Shown here: piece after piece, positions 49,398 through 57,642 of the stretch | How the letters are laid out: each line of letters starts with the position of its first letter | How positions within the stretch are numbered: the stretch's first letter is position 1 | Assembly (NCBI GenBank): GCA_910584165.1 | Contig: CAJTZU010000006.1 | Span: 38,106 to 102,105, forward strand | Reading direction: 5' to 3' | DNA length: 64,000 nucleotides | Source of the DNA: an uncultured Bacilli bacterium | GTDB taxonomy: Bacteria; Bacillota_I; Bacilli_A; RF39; UBA660 | Translations under genes and position numbers: made by a program | Notes under the pieces: model-generated | What the model was told of the DNA's origin: nothing | Seen by the model: the letters and a program-made list of their open reading frames with translations, nothing else | The model's database searches: none

Positions 49398-50801
49398 CTA
49401 TTCTGCAACGTTAAATGTTTCTATAAAGGAATCTAATTGGAAACCTTCTGGTAAAGAATAAGTTGGTCCTGTATATTTCATAGTTGATAAAATATTTCCT
49501 ATTGGTTTTAAACAATCATCATTGGAATAGTCTCCCTCTTCATTTTCAAGAACAATTCCAAACAATTTTGTTCCATTTGCTTTGGCATAAGCTACTAAAA
49601 CATTTTTTGTTCCCATCATTACTTCCATTTTTACAAAAGCTGTACCACTAATCTCTTTTTCAACAGGCTCTGTTGTTTCATAACCCATCTGTTTAAAATA
49701 ATCTATCAATTGACTTTTATTACTAAGTAAAGTATTATAAGTGCCAGTTTGTAAAGTCATAACAGCTGACCACTTAGAGTCTTTATCTCCTACATATAGT
49801 TCGCCTTCATAAATCTCTGCATAATAATCATCTTCTATATATAGATTAAATCCTTCATAATGATATTCTTTAGCGCTTTCATTAATTTTATTCTCTCCAG
49901 TTCCTTTACCATTAACAATAATTTTATTCATAAAGAAGGCTGTTAGTGCAAGAATAATAATAGACATAATAATAACTATAATAAAAGTAATTTTTTTAAA
50001 CTTTAAAGCCTTTAGCTCTGGGTCTTCTTCTTTTACGGGTTCTGGTATTGGCTGTGCGGGAATGCCGCCTGGAGCCTCTGGTTGTACTCCTAAATTATTA
50101 TCTACTGGCATTGCCATTGCTTCTAAAGAAGTAGGCATCCCCTCAGGTATAACAGGAGGTACTGCCACTGCTAAATCCACAGAAGGTGTTTCTGCTACTG
50201 GCAAATCGATTGGAGTTACTGGTAGTTCTGATGAAGTAGACTCCGATTCTAAAGGAGTTAAATCTGTTGAAAAAATAGATGGTTCTTCTACCGTTGGTAC
50301 TTCTAAAGGAGTAGCTGCAATTGGCAATTCAGAAGGAGAACTTTCAACAGAGGTTAATTCTACAGGTGTCTCCGTTTCTACTGCTGTAACTTCAGAGACT
50401 TCCTCTGGAATAGCATTTTCCTCTACAGCTTCTGCTAACACTTCTTCTTCAGGAAGGCTATCCGGAACAACAGGAGTCGGTTCTATAACAGGTTCTAATT
50501 CTTCTACCATCTCCGATTCATCTTCTGATAAAGATTCTGTTTCTTCTACTGAATTTAATTCTGCAACAGGTATAATTTCAGAAACATCTTCTATTTCTGA
50601 TTCATCATCTAATCCAATCGTCGTAATTTCCGCTTCATCTTCTTCATCCATATCTATTGTATCAGGAGTATCTACGATTTGCTCTTCTTCATTTTCAGGG
50701 GAAACATCTAGAGTATCTGTATTTTCAACTGGTTCTCCACAGTTAGAACATTCTGTCTCATCTAAAGTTACTGGAAAACCACATTTAGGACAATTATTCA
50801 C
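49398..50801 (-). CDS. Zinc-ribbon membrane protein with a long acidic, Pro-rich linker
   Basis: 467 residues. Start NCPKCGFPVTLDETECSNCGEPV is a two-CxxC zinc ribbon. Residues about 30-260 are low-complexity acidic sequence rich in Glu, Val, Pro, Ser and Thr. One membrane segment (FIIVIIMSIIILALTAFFM, about 273-291) precedes an outside domain of about 170 residues with YHYEGFNLYIEDDYYAEIYEGELYVG. This zinc-ribbon/linker/TM layout recurs in Firmicutes proteins of unknown role. AGGAGGAATA gives the start. A 260-codon ORF on the opposite strand is an artefact of the Glu/Pro codons. Confidence 0.7.
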   Translation of the reverse strand: MNNCPKCGFPVTLDETECSNCGEPVENTDTLDVSPENEEEQIVDTPDTIDMDEEDEAEITTIGLDDESEIEDVSEIIPVAELNSVEETESLSEDESEMVEELEPVIEPTPVVPDSLPEEEVLAEAVEENAIPEEVSEVTAVETETPVELTSVESSPSELPIAATPLEVPTVEEPSIFSTDLTPLESESTSSELPVTPIDLPVAETPSVDLAVAVPPVIPEGMPTSLEAMAMPVDNNLGVQPEAPGGIPAQPIPEPVKEEDPELKALKFKKITFIIVIIMSIIILALTAFFMNKIIVNGKGTGENKINESAKEYHYEGFNLYIEDDYYAEIYEGELYVGDKDSKWSAVMTLQTGTYNTLLSNKSQLIDYFKQMGYETTEPVEKEISGTAFVKMEVMMGTKNVLVAYAKANGTKLFGIVLENEEGDYSNDDCLKPIGNILSTMKYTGPTYSLPEGFQLDSFIETFNVAE

Positions 50802-50874
50802 TTTTTATTCCTCCTATCTTATTCTATTTATAATCATATCATAATTTTTAGGATTTTAATAGACTTTATAGTAA

Positions 50875-50904
50875 AAAAATATGCACATCATTGTGCATAT
50901 TTTA
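50875..50904 (-). terminator. Terminator of the marR-ABC operon
   Basis: AAATATGCACA / TGTGCATATTT with ATGA loop, T-run on the minus strand. Confidence 0.8.
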
Positions 50905-52860
50905 TTCACTAAACTTTTCAAACTGTGAATTATAAAGTTCTGCATAAAAGCCATTTTTCGCAAGCAATTCATCATGAGTTCCTTGTTCTACAATATTTCC
51001 TTCTTGCATTACTAAAATTAAATTAGCATTTTTAATGGTAGAAAGTCTATGTGCAATAATAAATGAGGTTCTTCCTTCCGTCAATTTATCCATAGCCTTT
51101 TGAACTAGTTCCTCTGTTCTTGTATCAACATTAGAAGTAGCTTCATCTAAAATTAAAAATGGTGCATCTTCTAGCATACCACGAGCAATTGTCATTAATT
51201 GCTTTTGACCTTGACTAATAGAGTTATTATCACTTAAAGGAGAATCTAATCCACCTGGAAGAGTTTTAATAAAATGCTCTACCCCTACTGTACTACAAGC
51301 TTTTTGTATTTCTTCATCTGTTACATTTTCCTTATTAAACTTTAGATTTTCCCTAACTGTTCCATCAAATAACCAAGTATCTTGTAAGACCATAAGGAAT
51401 AATTCATGAATATTTTCTCTTGTTAAATCTTTCGTAGACACTCCATCAATTAGGATTTCACCATCAACAATATCATAAAACTTCATAAGTAAATTTACCA
51501 TTGTTGTCTTTCCAGCACCTGTCGGTCCTACAATCGCAATCTTCTCCCCTGGATTTACAGTGGCATTAAAATCCTTAATAATCGGTCTTTTTCCATCATA
51601 ACTAAATTTAACATGTTTAAATTCAATTTTTCCTTGTACTTTTTCCTTATCTAAAAATTTAGATAAATGACTTTCATCTGGCATTTCTTCTTCATCAAAT
51701 AATTCAAATACTCGTTCTCCTGCTGCCGCTGTAGATTGCAAACTTGTCATCGCTTGTGCAATTTGTGAAAGCGGATTTGTAAATAATCTTACATAAATCA
51801 TAAATGCTACAATAACTCCAAAGGAAATTACATCATTCATAGTCAAAAGTGCTCCCACTACACAAACAGCAACATATCCAAAATTTCCAATGAATCCCAT
51901 AATAGGTTGCATCATTCCAGATAAAAATTGGCTTTTTCTATTACAATTATAAAGACGCTCATTCAACTTATCAAAATCTTCACTAGCCTTTTTCTCCCCA
52001 TTATAAGCTTTAACAACATTATGTCCAGAATAAATTTCTTCTATATGGCCATTTAAATTACCTAATTCTTGCTGTCTTTGAATGAAATATTTCTGAGATT
52101 TACCAAGAATCAAAGCCATCAACCCAAAACCTAATAAACTTGAAAGAATTGCTGTAATGGCCATTATCCAATTTGTTACAAACATCATGATAATAGAACC
52201 AATAAATAAAGTACTACTTGTTACTAAAGTGGATAAGCTCTGATCCAAACTTTGCGCAATTGTATCTACATCATTGGTTACACGTGATAAAATATCTCCT
52301 GTTTCATTCTGATCAAAATAACTAAGTGGTAACGTATTAATTTTATTACTGATTCTAGAGCGTAAACTACGTGCTAAATTATTAGAAACATGAGTCATAA
52401 GAATAGATTCAATATATTGAAATAAAGCACTTATTAAATATAAAGTTGTTAATAATAAAGCTATTTTTTTAATTTTATCTAAATCCATAGAAGGCTTAAT
52501 TTTTTCATAAACAGCTCCTGGTAAGGTGTCTAACTGAATTAAAATTTCTTCATTGTCTGCCTTCTTTGCATTTTCTAATACTAGTTGTAACTTTCCTTTA
52601 TCTTCCATAGAGATATTAGGGTCAGTCATAATTTCAGTTATCTTTTCTTCTGTTAAATTAGGTGTTAAACCTTCTGTAATGGTATCTGTCAAACCTGATA
52701 ATTGATTAGGCGCTACTAACGATAAAATAGCACTAATCATAGCAAGAGTTAAAGAAGTAACCAATAATACTCGCCAAGGTTTTAAGGTTGATAATAATCT
52801 TTTAATAGAGCCTTTAAAATTTTTAGACTTTTCAAATTTTCTAGGTCCTGGTCTAGGCAT
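50902..52860 (-). CDS. ABC exporter subunit (heterodimer, consensus ATPase site)
   Basis: 652 residues: six membrane segments then an ATPase. Walker A GPTGAGKTTMVNLL, signature ISQGQKQLMTIARG, Walker B FLILDEATSNVD with the catalytic Glu, and H-loop IAHRLSTI. Between the first two membrane segments is an extra loop of about 70 residues (TEEKITEIMTDPNISMEDKG...). With its partner 52853-54625 it should form a TM287/288-like multidrug exporter. It overlaps the partner by 8 bases. Confidence 0.93.
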   Translation of the reverse strand: MPRPGPRKFEKSKNFKGSIKRLLSTLKPWRVLLVTSLTLAMISAILSLVAPNQLSGLTDTITEGLTPNLTEEKITEIMTDPNISMEDKGKLQLVLENAKKADNEEILIQLDTLPGAVYEKIKPSMDLDKIKKIALLLTTLYLISALFQYIESILMTHVSNNLARSLRSRISNKINTLPLSYFDQNETGDILSRVTNDVDTIAQSLDQSLSTLVTSSTLFIGSIIMMFVTNWIMAITAILSSLLGFGLMALILGKSQKYFIQRQQELGNLNGHIEEIYSGHNVVKAYNGEKKASEDFDKLNERLYNCNRKSQFLSGMMQPIMGFIGNFGYVAVCVVGALLTMNDVISFGVIVAFMIYVRLFTNPLSQIAQAMTSLQSTAAAGERVFELFDEEEMPDESHLSKFLDKEKVQGKIEFKHVKFSYDGKRPIIKDFNATVNPGEKIAIVGPTGAGKTTMVNLLMKFYDIVDGEILIDGVSTKDLTRENIHELFLMVLQDTWLFDGTVRENLKFNKENVTDEEIQKACSTVGVEHFIKTLPGGLDSPLSDNNSISQGQKQLMTIARGMLEDAPFLILDEATSNVDTRTEELVQKAMDKLTEGRTSFIIAHRLSTIKNANLILVMQEGNIVEQGTHDELLAKNGFYAELYNSQFEKFSE

Positions 52861-54625
52861 TTTCTAACTCCTCCTTTGATAATTGAGATAAAGCAATTTC
52901 CTTATACACTTCACAAGTCTTAAGAAGTTCTTTATGTGTTCCCATTCCTACACATTTTCCTTTATCTAATACTATAATTTTATCTGCATTTAAAATGGTA
53001 CCAATTCTTTGTGCTACTATCATACTAGTGGCATCCTTTGTATATTTTTTTAATTCTTTTCGAAGGGTAGAATCTGTCTTATAATCTAATGCACTAAAAG
53101 AATCATCAAAAATATAAATTTCTGGGTTACGGGCAATAGCACGTGCTATTGCAAGTCTTTGCTTTTGTCCACCAGAAACATTGGTTCCACCACGGGCAAT
53201 ATGCGCATCATAAGTATTTTCCATTTTGCTAACAAAGTCAGTTCCTTGGGCAACTTCGATTGCTTCTTTGATTTTTTTCTCTGATGGAATTTCACTTCCA
53301 TTTTCTCCATAAGCTACATTTTCTTTTACACTACCAGTAAACATAAATGCTTTTTGTGGTACATAACCAATTTTATTATGAAGAGCTTCTAGGGTATATT
53401 CTCTAACATCTACCCCGTCTACTAAAATCTCTCCATCCGTTACATCATAAAATCTTGGAACTAAATTAATTAAAGTGCTTTTTCCACTACCAGTAGAACC
53501 AATAAAAGCGATAGTTTCACCTTTATTGACTTTAAATGAAATATCACGAAGTAAATATTCATCTGCATCGGGATATTTAAAAGATACATTTTTAAATTCT
53601 ACTGTACCAATTAAATCTTTCTTCCCCTCTGTTAAGGTACCATCTTTCACACTCACTTGTTCTTCTAATACCTCATTAATTCTAAGAGCAGAAACTTGTG
53701 CTCTTGGCCAAATCATAAAAATCATAGCCAACATTAAAAATGACATAATGACTTGCATAGCATAACTAGAAAATACTACCATATTTCCAAATAAAGATAT
53801 TTTTTCTACCATTCCTGCCTCGGCTATTAATCTAGCACCTATAAAATAAATTCCTAATGTTAAAAAATGCATAACAGAATACATAATAGGTTGTAAAAGT
53901 GCAAAACATTTTTGGTTGAATAGCTGTGTATTGGTTAAAGTATTATTAACTTTTTCAAACCTTCCTTTTTGATAATCTTCTGCATTAAAAGCACGAATAA
54001 CTCGAATACCTGTTAAATTTTCACGAGTTACTCCATTTACTCTATCAATTAATTTTTGAACAATTTTAAATCTAGGTAATACCACCAACATAAGTCCAAT
54101 AACTGTTGTTAGTAAAACTAATACGCCAACTCCTGTAATAGCGCTCCATTCAATACTTTTATTAACAATTTTGGAAATAGCCCATACGGCCATAATTGGA
54201 GCTTTTATAAGCATTTGTAAGCCCATTCCGATAAGCATTTCTACTTGTGTAACATCATTTGTTGTTCTAGTAATTAAACTACTTGTGGAAAATTTCTTAA
54301 TTTCTTCCATACCAAAGTTTTCTACTTTTTCAAATATTTCTTTTCTTAACTTTCTTGAAAAAGAAGAACTAATTTTAGAAGCGAAATATCCTACAACTAC
54401 AGCTGATGCTAAACTCCCTAAAGCACATAGTAACATGTAGCCACCTTGCACTAAAATGTCTCCCATATCACTTCCTGTTGTTTGAACAAGTCTCGTAATC
54501 GCACTCATATAATCTGGCAATTTAAGATCTAACCATACTTGGAAAAAAATCAAAATGAAACATATAAAAATATAAAATACATCTTTTCCATCTAGTTTTC
54601 TAAATAGTTTAAACATTTTTTTCAC
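52853..54625 (-). CDS. ABC exporter subunit (heterodimer, degenerate ATPase site)
   Basis: 590 residues with the same layout. Walker A GSTGSGKSTLINL and signature NVSGGQKQRLAIARAIARNPEIYIFDDSFSALD; the Walker B catalytic Glu is replaced by Asp (FDDS, where active sites have DE) and the H-loop is IVAQRIGTI, with Gln in place of His. Heterodimeric exporters usually carry one such degenerate site. It overlaps marR by 17 bases, and the operon order marR-ABC-ABC is typical. Confidence 0.93.
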   Translation of the reverse strand: MKKMFKLFRKLDGKDVFYIFICFILIFFQVWLDLKLPDYMSAITRLVQTTGSDMGDILVQGGYMLLCALGSLASAVVVGYFASKISSSFSRKLRKEIFEKVENFGMEEIKKFSTSSLITRTTNDVTQVEMLIGMGLQMLIKAPIMAVWAISKIVNKSIEWSAITGVGVLVLLTTVIGLMLVVLPRFKIVQKLIDRVNGVTRENLTGIRVIRAFNAEDYQKGRFEKVNNTLTNTQLFNQKCFALLQPIMYSVMHFLTLGIYFIGARLIAEAGMVEKISLFGNMVVFSSYAMQVIMSFLMLAMIFMIWPRAQVSALRINEVLEEQVSVKDGTLTEGKKDLIGTVEFKNVSFKYPDADEYLLRDISFKVNKGETIAFIGSTGSGKSTLINLVPRFYDVTDGEILVDGVDVREYTLEALHNKIGYVPQKAFMFTGSVKENVAYGENGSEIPSEKKIKEAIEVAQGTDFVSKMENTYDAHIARGGTNVSGGQKQRLAIARAIARNPEIYIFDDSFSALDYKTDSTLRKELKKYTKDATSMIVAQRIGTILNADKIIVLDKGKCVGMGTHKELLKTCEVYKEIALSQLSKEELENA

Positions 54626-55058
54626 TCTCCTTTATTTTCAAATTAGAAATCATTTGGGAAACAACTTTAAAAAATACTTCTAAGTCTTCTTCATTGATAT
54701 CCTTTGTTAATTCAGAAAACATTTTCTTCTGCTTTTCCTTCATATAACTAATGATATCTTTAGCTTTATCATTCAAAGTAATGTGCTGATACCTTCTATC
54801 CTGAGTATCTCTTGTAACTGTAATAAAACTATCCTGTTGCAATTTGAAAATTGCTTTAGAAACATAAGATTTTGATAATCCCCTTTCATTTACTACATCA
54901 CAAGCACAATTATTAGAATGCTGATCTAAAAAAACTAAAACATCAAGTTCTTGCTTTGATATGCCTTTTTCTAAAGAGCATGCTTCTAGTGTCTTATAGT
55001 ATCGTTCTCTTCCTTTAGAAGCAATATATAAAATTTTCCCTATAGATTCTTCTCTCAT
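54609..55058 (-). CDS. MarR-family regulator
   Basis: 149 residues. Winged-helix with VLVFLDQHSNNCACDVVNERGLSKSYVSKAIFKLQQDSFITVTRDTQDRRYQHITLNDKAKDII. MarR proteins release DNA when they bind a small toxic molecule. The gene leads an operon with two ABC exporter subunits, so it should repress it. A candidate operator AGTTTC/GAAACT (55079-55094) lies between the promoter and the start. Confidence 0.9.
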   Translation of the reverse strand: MREESIGKILYIASKGRERYYKTLEACSLEKGISKQELDVLVFLDQHSNNCACDVVNERGLSKSYVSKAIFKLQQDSFITVTRDTQDRRYQHITLNDKAKDIISYMKEKQKKMFSELTKDINEEDLEVFFKVVSQMISNLKIKESEKNV

Positions 55059-55078
55059 AAGCTTCTCCTATTGTTGAT

Positions 55079-55094
55079 AGTTTCCCCAGAAACT
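55079..55094. promoter_or_regulatory. Candidate MarR operator
   Basis: AGTTTC-4-GAAACT inverted repeat, 21 bases upstream of the marR start and downstream of its promoter. Confidence 0.5.
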
Positions 55095-55108
55095 TTCAAA
55101 CATTAAAC

Positions 55109-55136
55109 ATTATACTCTTGTTAAAAAGATTGTCAA
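55109..55136 (-). promoter_or_regulatory. marR-ABC promoter
   Basis: Minus strand TTGACA (55131-55136), 16 bases, TATAAT (55109-55114). Confidence 0.7.
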
Positions 55137-55244
55137 TTGGATTTAATAATTTTTAATAAACTATTATTTTTAACCCATTTTAAGTGTATGCAAAGAAAAA
55201 AAATGTAGAAAATAATCAATAAAAAAAACTTAATAAAAAAATTA

Positions 55245-55253
55245 TGATATAAT
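55245..55253 (+). promoter_or_regulatory. Extended -10 promoter TGATATAAT
   Basis: 28 bases before the ATG at 55282. Confidence 0.5.
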
Positions 55254-55281
55254 AATGAATTGTTGTGGAAGGAGGATATCC

Positions 55282-55815
55282 ATGAGCAGAATTTTACCTT
55301 ATATGCAAGAGTTAGAATATCAAAAAAGAGCTTATATTAAGCCCAATGGAGAAATTTTAACTACTACTGGAAAGCATAAAATTTGGGCTAAAGAATATTG
55401 CATAGGATCTGAATATAAGGATTTTAGAAATCTATTTTCTAAACCAGCTTCTGATATTATCCTACCATCTACTATCATAGAATCCTCTAGTTTAACGAAA
55501 GAACAATTAGAACTATTAAAAATTTGGTTACAGGGAAAAGATAATTTTGATGAAAACTTATTCTCAGATTTTCTAGTATTTGTATCAAGATTTGATAAAA
55601 CAGAAACAAAAAATAGAAAAGTAATTACTACAACTAGTCCTATACCACATATTAGATTCTATAATTATGATTTAATGGGATGGAGTATTGAAACACATAC
55701 ACCACAAAAGCTTAGTAAAGAATTAGGAACCTTTGTTTCTTGTAATCAAGAAGGAATTATGCTTACTCATCAAGATAGAAATGCACAAGAAGAATTAGAA
55801 GATATTAAAAGATAG
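55282..55815 (+). CDS. Protein of unknown function (177 aa)
   Basis: Not recognised. Start at the ATG after AAGGAGGATATC; 9 earlier codons are open but lack a ribosome site. The sequence has KPNGEILTTTGKHKIWAKEYC near the start and VITTTSPIPHIRFYNYDLMGWSIETHTPQKL near the middle, suggesting a small alpha/beta protein. There are no membrane segments. It ends at an intrinsic terminator. Confidence 0.55.
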   Translation: MSRILPYMQELEYQKRAYIKPNGEILTTTGKHKIWAKEYCIGSEYKDFRNLFSKPASDIILPSTIIESSSLTKEQLELLKIWLQGKDNFDENLFSDFLVFVSRFDKTETKNRKVITTTSPIPHIRFYNYDLMGWSIETHTPQKLSKELGTFVSCNQEGIMLTHQDRNAQEELEDIKR

Positions 55816-55831
55816 ACATTACTTTTTAAAA

Positions 55832-55860
55832 TAAAAAACATCATCTGATGTTTTTTTTAT
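55832..55860 (+). terminator. Intrinsic terminator
   Basis: AAAAAACATC / GATGTTTTTT with ATCT loop and T-run. Confidence 0.75.
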
Positions 55861-55897
55861 TATCTTTTTATCTACAAAAAAGCGTCCTTTTTATTCA

Positions 55898-56353
55898 TTA
55901 AATTTTTATTGTACCATCTTTTATTTTATCTGTTATCGCTTTAGCTCTTGATTCCATATTTGGTAAATTGTTAAGTGAAAAAAATTTTAATTCTTTACTT
56001 TCATTATCTGAAACTTTAATTGTCCCAGTATAATTTAATACTTTAAATAAAACTATAACTGTGCACATTTTATCTCCATTAGGGTATTCAAAATAATATT
56101 CTTTTCCGGATAACACATCAACAAGTTCTAAATTGTCAGCAGTAATTCCTGCTTCCTCTTTTAATTCTCTCACAGCAGTATCTTTAATATTTTCATATAG
56201 TTCCATGGAACCGCCAGGAATACCCCACGTATTAGTATCGCTTCTTAAATTTAATAGTAACTCATTTTTATTATTAAATACTAGTGTGGTGGCACCAAGA
56301 CCTATAATAGGTTCATGTCCAACATATTTTCTTAAATTCATTATATATCCCAT
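55898..56353 (-). CDS. Nudix hydrolase
   Basis: 151 residues from the ATG after GAAAGGAGA; 34 earlier codons are open but overlap the end of the transposase-derived gene and have no ribosome site. Nudix box GGSMELYENIKDTAVRELKEEAGI (G-x5-E-x7-RE-x2-EE-x-G-I), after GLGATTLVFNNKNELLLNLRSDTNTWGIPG. This close to the NUDIX MutT-like pattern, it may act on oxidised or sugar nucleotides. Third Nudix gene of the window. Confidence 0.85.
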   Translation of the reverse strand: MGYIMNLRKYVGHEPIIGLGATTLVFNNKNELLLNLRSDTNTWGIPGGSMELYENIKDTAVRELKEEAGITADNLELVDVLSGKEYYFEYPNGDKMCTVIVLFKVLNYTGTIKVSDNESKELKFFSLNNLPNMESRAKAITDKIKDGTIKI

Positions 56354-56411
56354 TTTTCTATCTCCTTTCATTTGATATTGTTTTATCCTATTTAAAAGTA
56401 GAAAATAATCT

Positions 56412-56990
56412 TTAATATTTCGTATTTCCTTTTTTTGAAATAAGCGTTTTTTCATAAAGAAGAGAATACTTTTTTCCTTGATAAATTACAAAAAGTGGTT
56501 TTAAAGTTTTCCTTTCTACATAAAGCATAACTTTCTCATGGTGCTTAATTGGTAGTTCAGACTTTATAAAATATCTTTTATTTTGATATTGAATTTTATT
56601 TTCTGCTATTGTTTTTCTTAGAACAAGAATATATTTATTCTTTCTCTTTTTCTTTTGAACAGTTTTTTCTTCCACAATTAATTTTGCTAGAAAAGAATAA
56701 CTATAAGCATATCCTAAAGAACATAAGTAACAATAAAATTCTTTTTTATTAGAATAAACTCCTTTTTGATAAAGACTTAATAATTCTTTCTTGTTCTTAT
56801 CATCTATCTTATTATGAGGAACTCTACCGCTATTTCCATGAATAGAAGAATACTTTCCTCTTTCTATTTGCTTAGAAATACGAATGAGGGATTTCTCATG
56901 ATAGCCACTAATCATAGAAAGTTCTTTATAAGTTTTAGTACCTCTATTTAATAACAATGGAATAATTTCTTCTCTACTTAATTTCTTCAT
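56412..56990 (-). CDS. Transposase-derived HTH protein lacking the catalytic core
   Basis: 192 residues. The N-terminal part (LSREEIIPLLLNRGTKTYKELSMISGYHEKSLIRISKQIERGKYSSIHGNSGRVPHNKI) resembles the HTH head of ISNCY/IS1202-type integrases. The C-terminal part (NKIQYQNKRYFIK, HHEKVMLYVERKTLKPLFVIYQGKKYSLLYE) resembles the beta-barrel tail of the same family. The DDE core of 200-250 residues that should lie between is missing. It starts at an ATG directly against a 27-bp palindrome, without a visible ribosome site. It may be a domesticated DNA-binding protein or a remnant. Confidence 0.5.
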   Translation of the reverse strand: MKKLSREEIIPLLLNRGTKTYKELSMISGYHEKSLIRISKQIERGKYSSIHGNSGRVPHNKIDDKNKKELLSLYQKGVYSNKKEFYCYLCSLGYAYSYSFLAKLIVEEKTVQKKKRKNKYILVLRKTIAENKIQYQNKRYFIKSELPIKHHEKVMLYVERKTLKPLFVIYQGKKYSLLYEKTLISKKGNTKY

Positions 56991-57017
56991 AATGTTACTA
57001 TATCATATAGTAACATT
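56991..57017. repeat. 27-bp near-perfect palindrome abutting the start codon
   Basis: Arms AATGTTACTATAT and ATATAGTAACATT around one central base, from 56991 to 57017; the start ATG of the HTH gene ends at 56990. A TGATATAGT -10 on the minus strand (56997-57005) lies inside it. Candidate operator of the adjacent gene. Confidence 0.7.
56997..57005 (-). promoter_or_regulatory. Extended -10 TGATATAGT inside the palindrome
   Basis: The RNA would begin close to the ATG at 56990, so the mRNA may be leaderless. The palindrome carries a matching TATAGT on the other strand. Confidence 0.4.
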
Positions 57018-57090
57018 TTTGCATATATTTTTTTCTAATTTGATATAAAATAAAGAAAAAAATTACAATAGCAATAAAGGAGGAAATACT

Positions 57091-57642
57091 ATGATTAAAA
57101 TAATTGCCTTTGATATTGGAGGTGTTTTAGCTTATCCAGATAAACAACAACTAACAAACCACGAAAAATTATTACTACAGCTCTACTTGAATAAAGAGAA
57201 AATGGATTTTGAGTTAAAACAAGAAGTAACAGAAAAAATAGATAGCATTTATCAAAAACTATATATTCCTATAGAAAAAAATTTTCAAACACTAGAATCC
57301 ATTGTTAAAAGCGGATATCTACCATCTATATGGACTAATAATAGACCTGCAATTACTGCTTGGATAGAAAGTTCTGGCATAGGTAAATATCTCTTACCAC
57401 AATTCTTATGTAACTCTTGTAATATGCCTAGTGGAGTTAATAAACCAAATCCTATGTTTTATATACACGCATTAAGGCAAATGGGAACACTTTCCAATCA
57501 GGTGCTATTTATAGATGATAATAAAAAAAATATTATAGAAGGTGAAAAATTAGGAATATCTGGTATTCAGTATCAAACAGAGCAAAATCTAGAAGAGGAA
57601 ATTAAGCAAAAGATTAAACAATTAGAAAGGAAATATTTATGA
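57091..57642 (+). CDS. HAD-superfamily hydrolase
   Basis: 183 residues with HAD motifs in order: FDIGGVL (nucleophile D), WTNN (motif II), KPNPMFYIHALRQMG (Lys, motif III) and FIDDNKKNIIEGEKLGISGI (acidic motif IV). A helical cap lies between the first and second. It removes phosphate from a small molecule. AAAGGAGG precedes the start. Its last bases overlap the next gene (ATGA), so the two are translationally coupled. Confidence 0.85.
   Translation: MIKIIAFDIGGVLAYPDKQQLTNHEKLLLQLYLNKEKMDFELKQEVTEKIDSIYQKLYIPIEKNFQTLESIVKSGYLPSIWTNNRPAITAWIESSGIGKYLLPQFLCNSCNMPSGVNKPNPMFYIHALRQMGTLSNQVLFIDDNKKNIIEGEKLGISGIQYQTEQNLEEEIKQKIKQLERKYL

Noticed and set aside
50062..50844. 260-codon open frame on the plus strand opposite the zinc-ribbon gene
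   Set aside because: Low-complexity Ser/Thr/Gly product that is just the reverse of the Glu/Pro/Val-rich linker codons; no ribosome site; the minus-strand gene has a clear zinc ribbon and TM.
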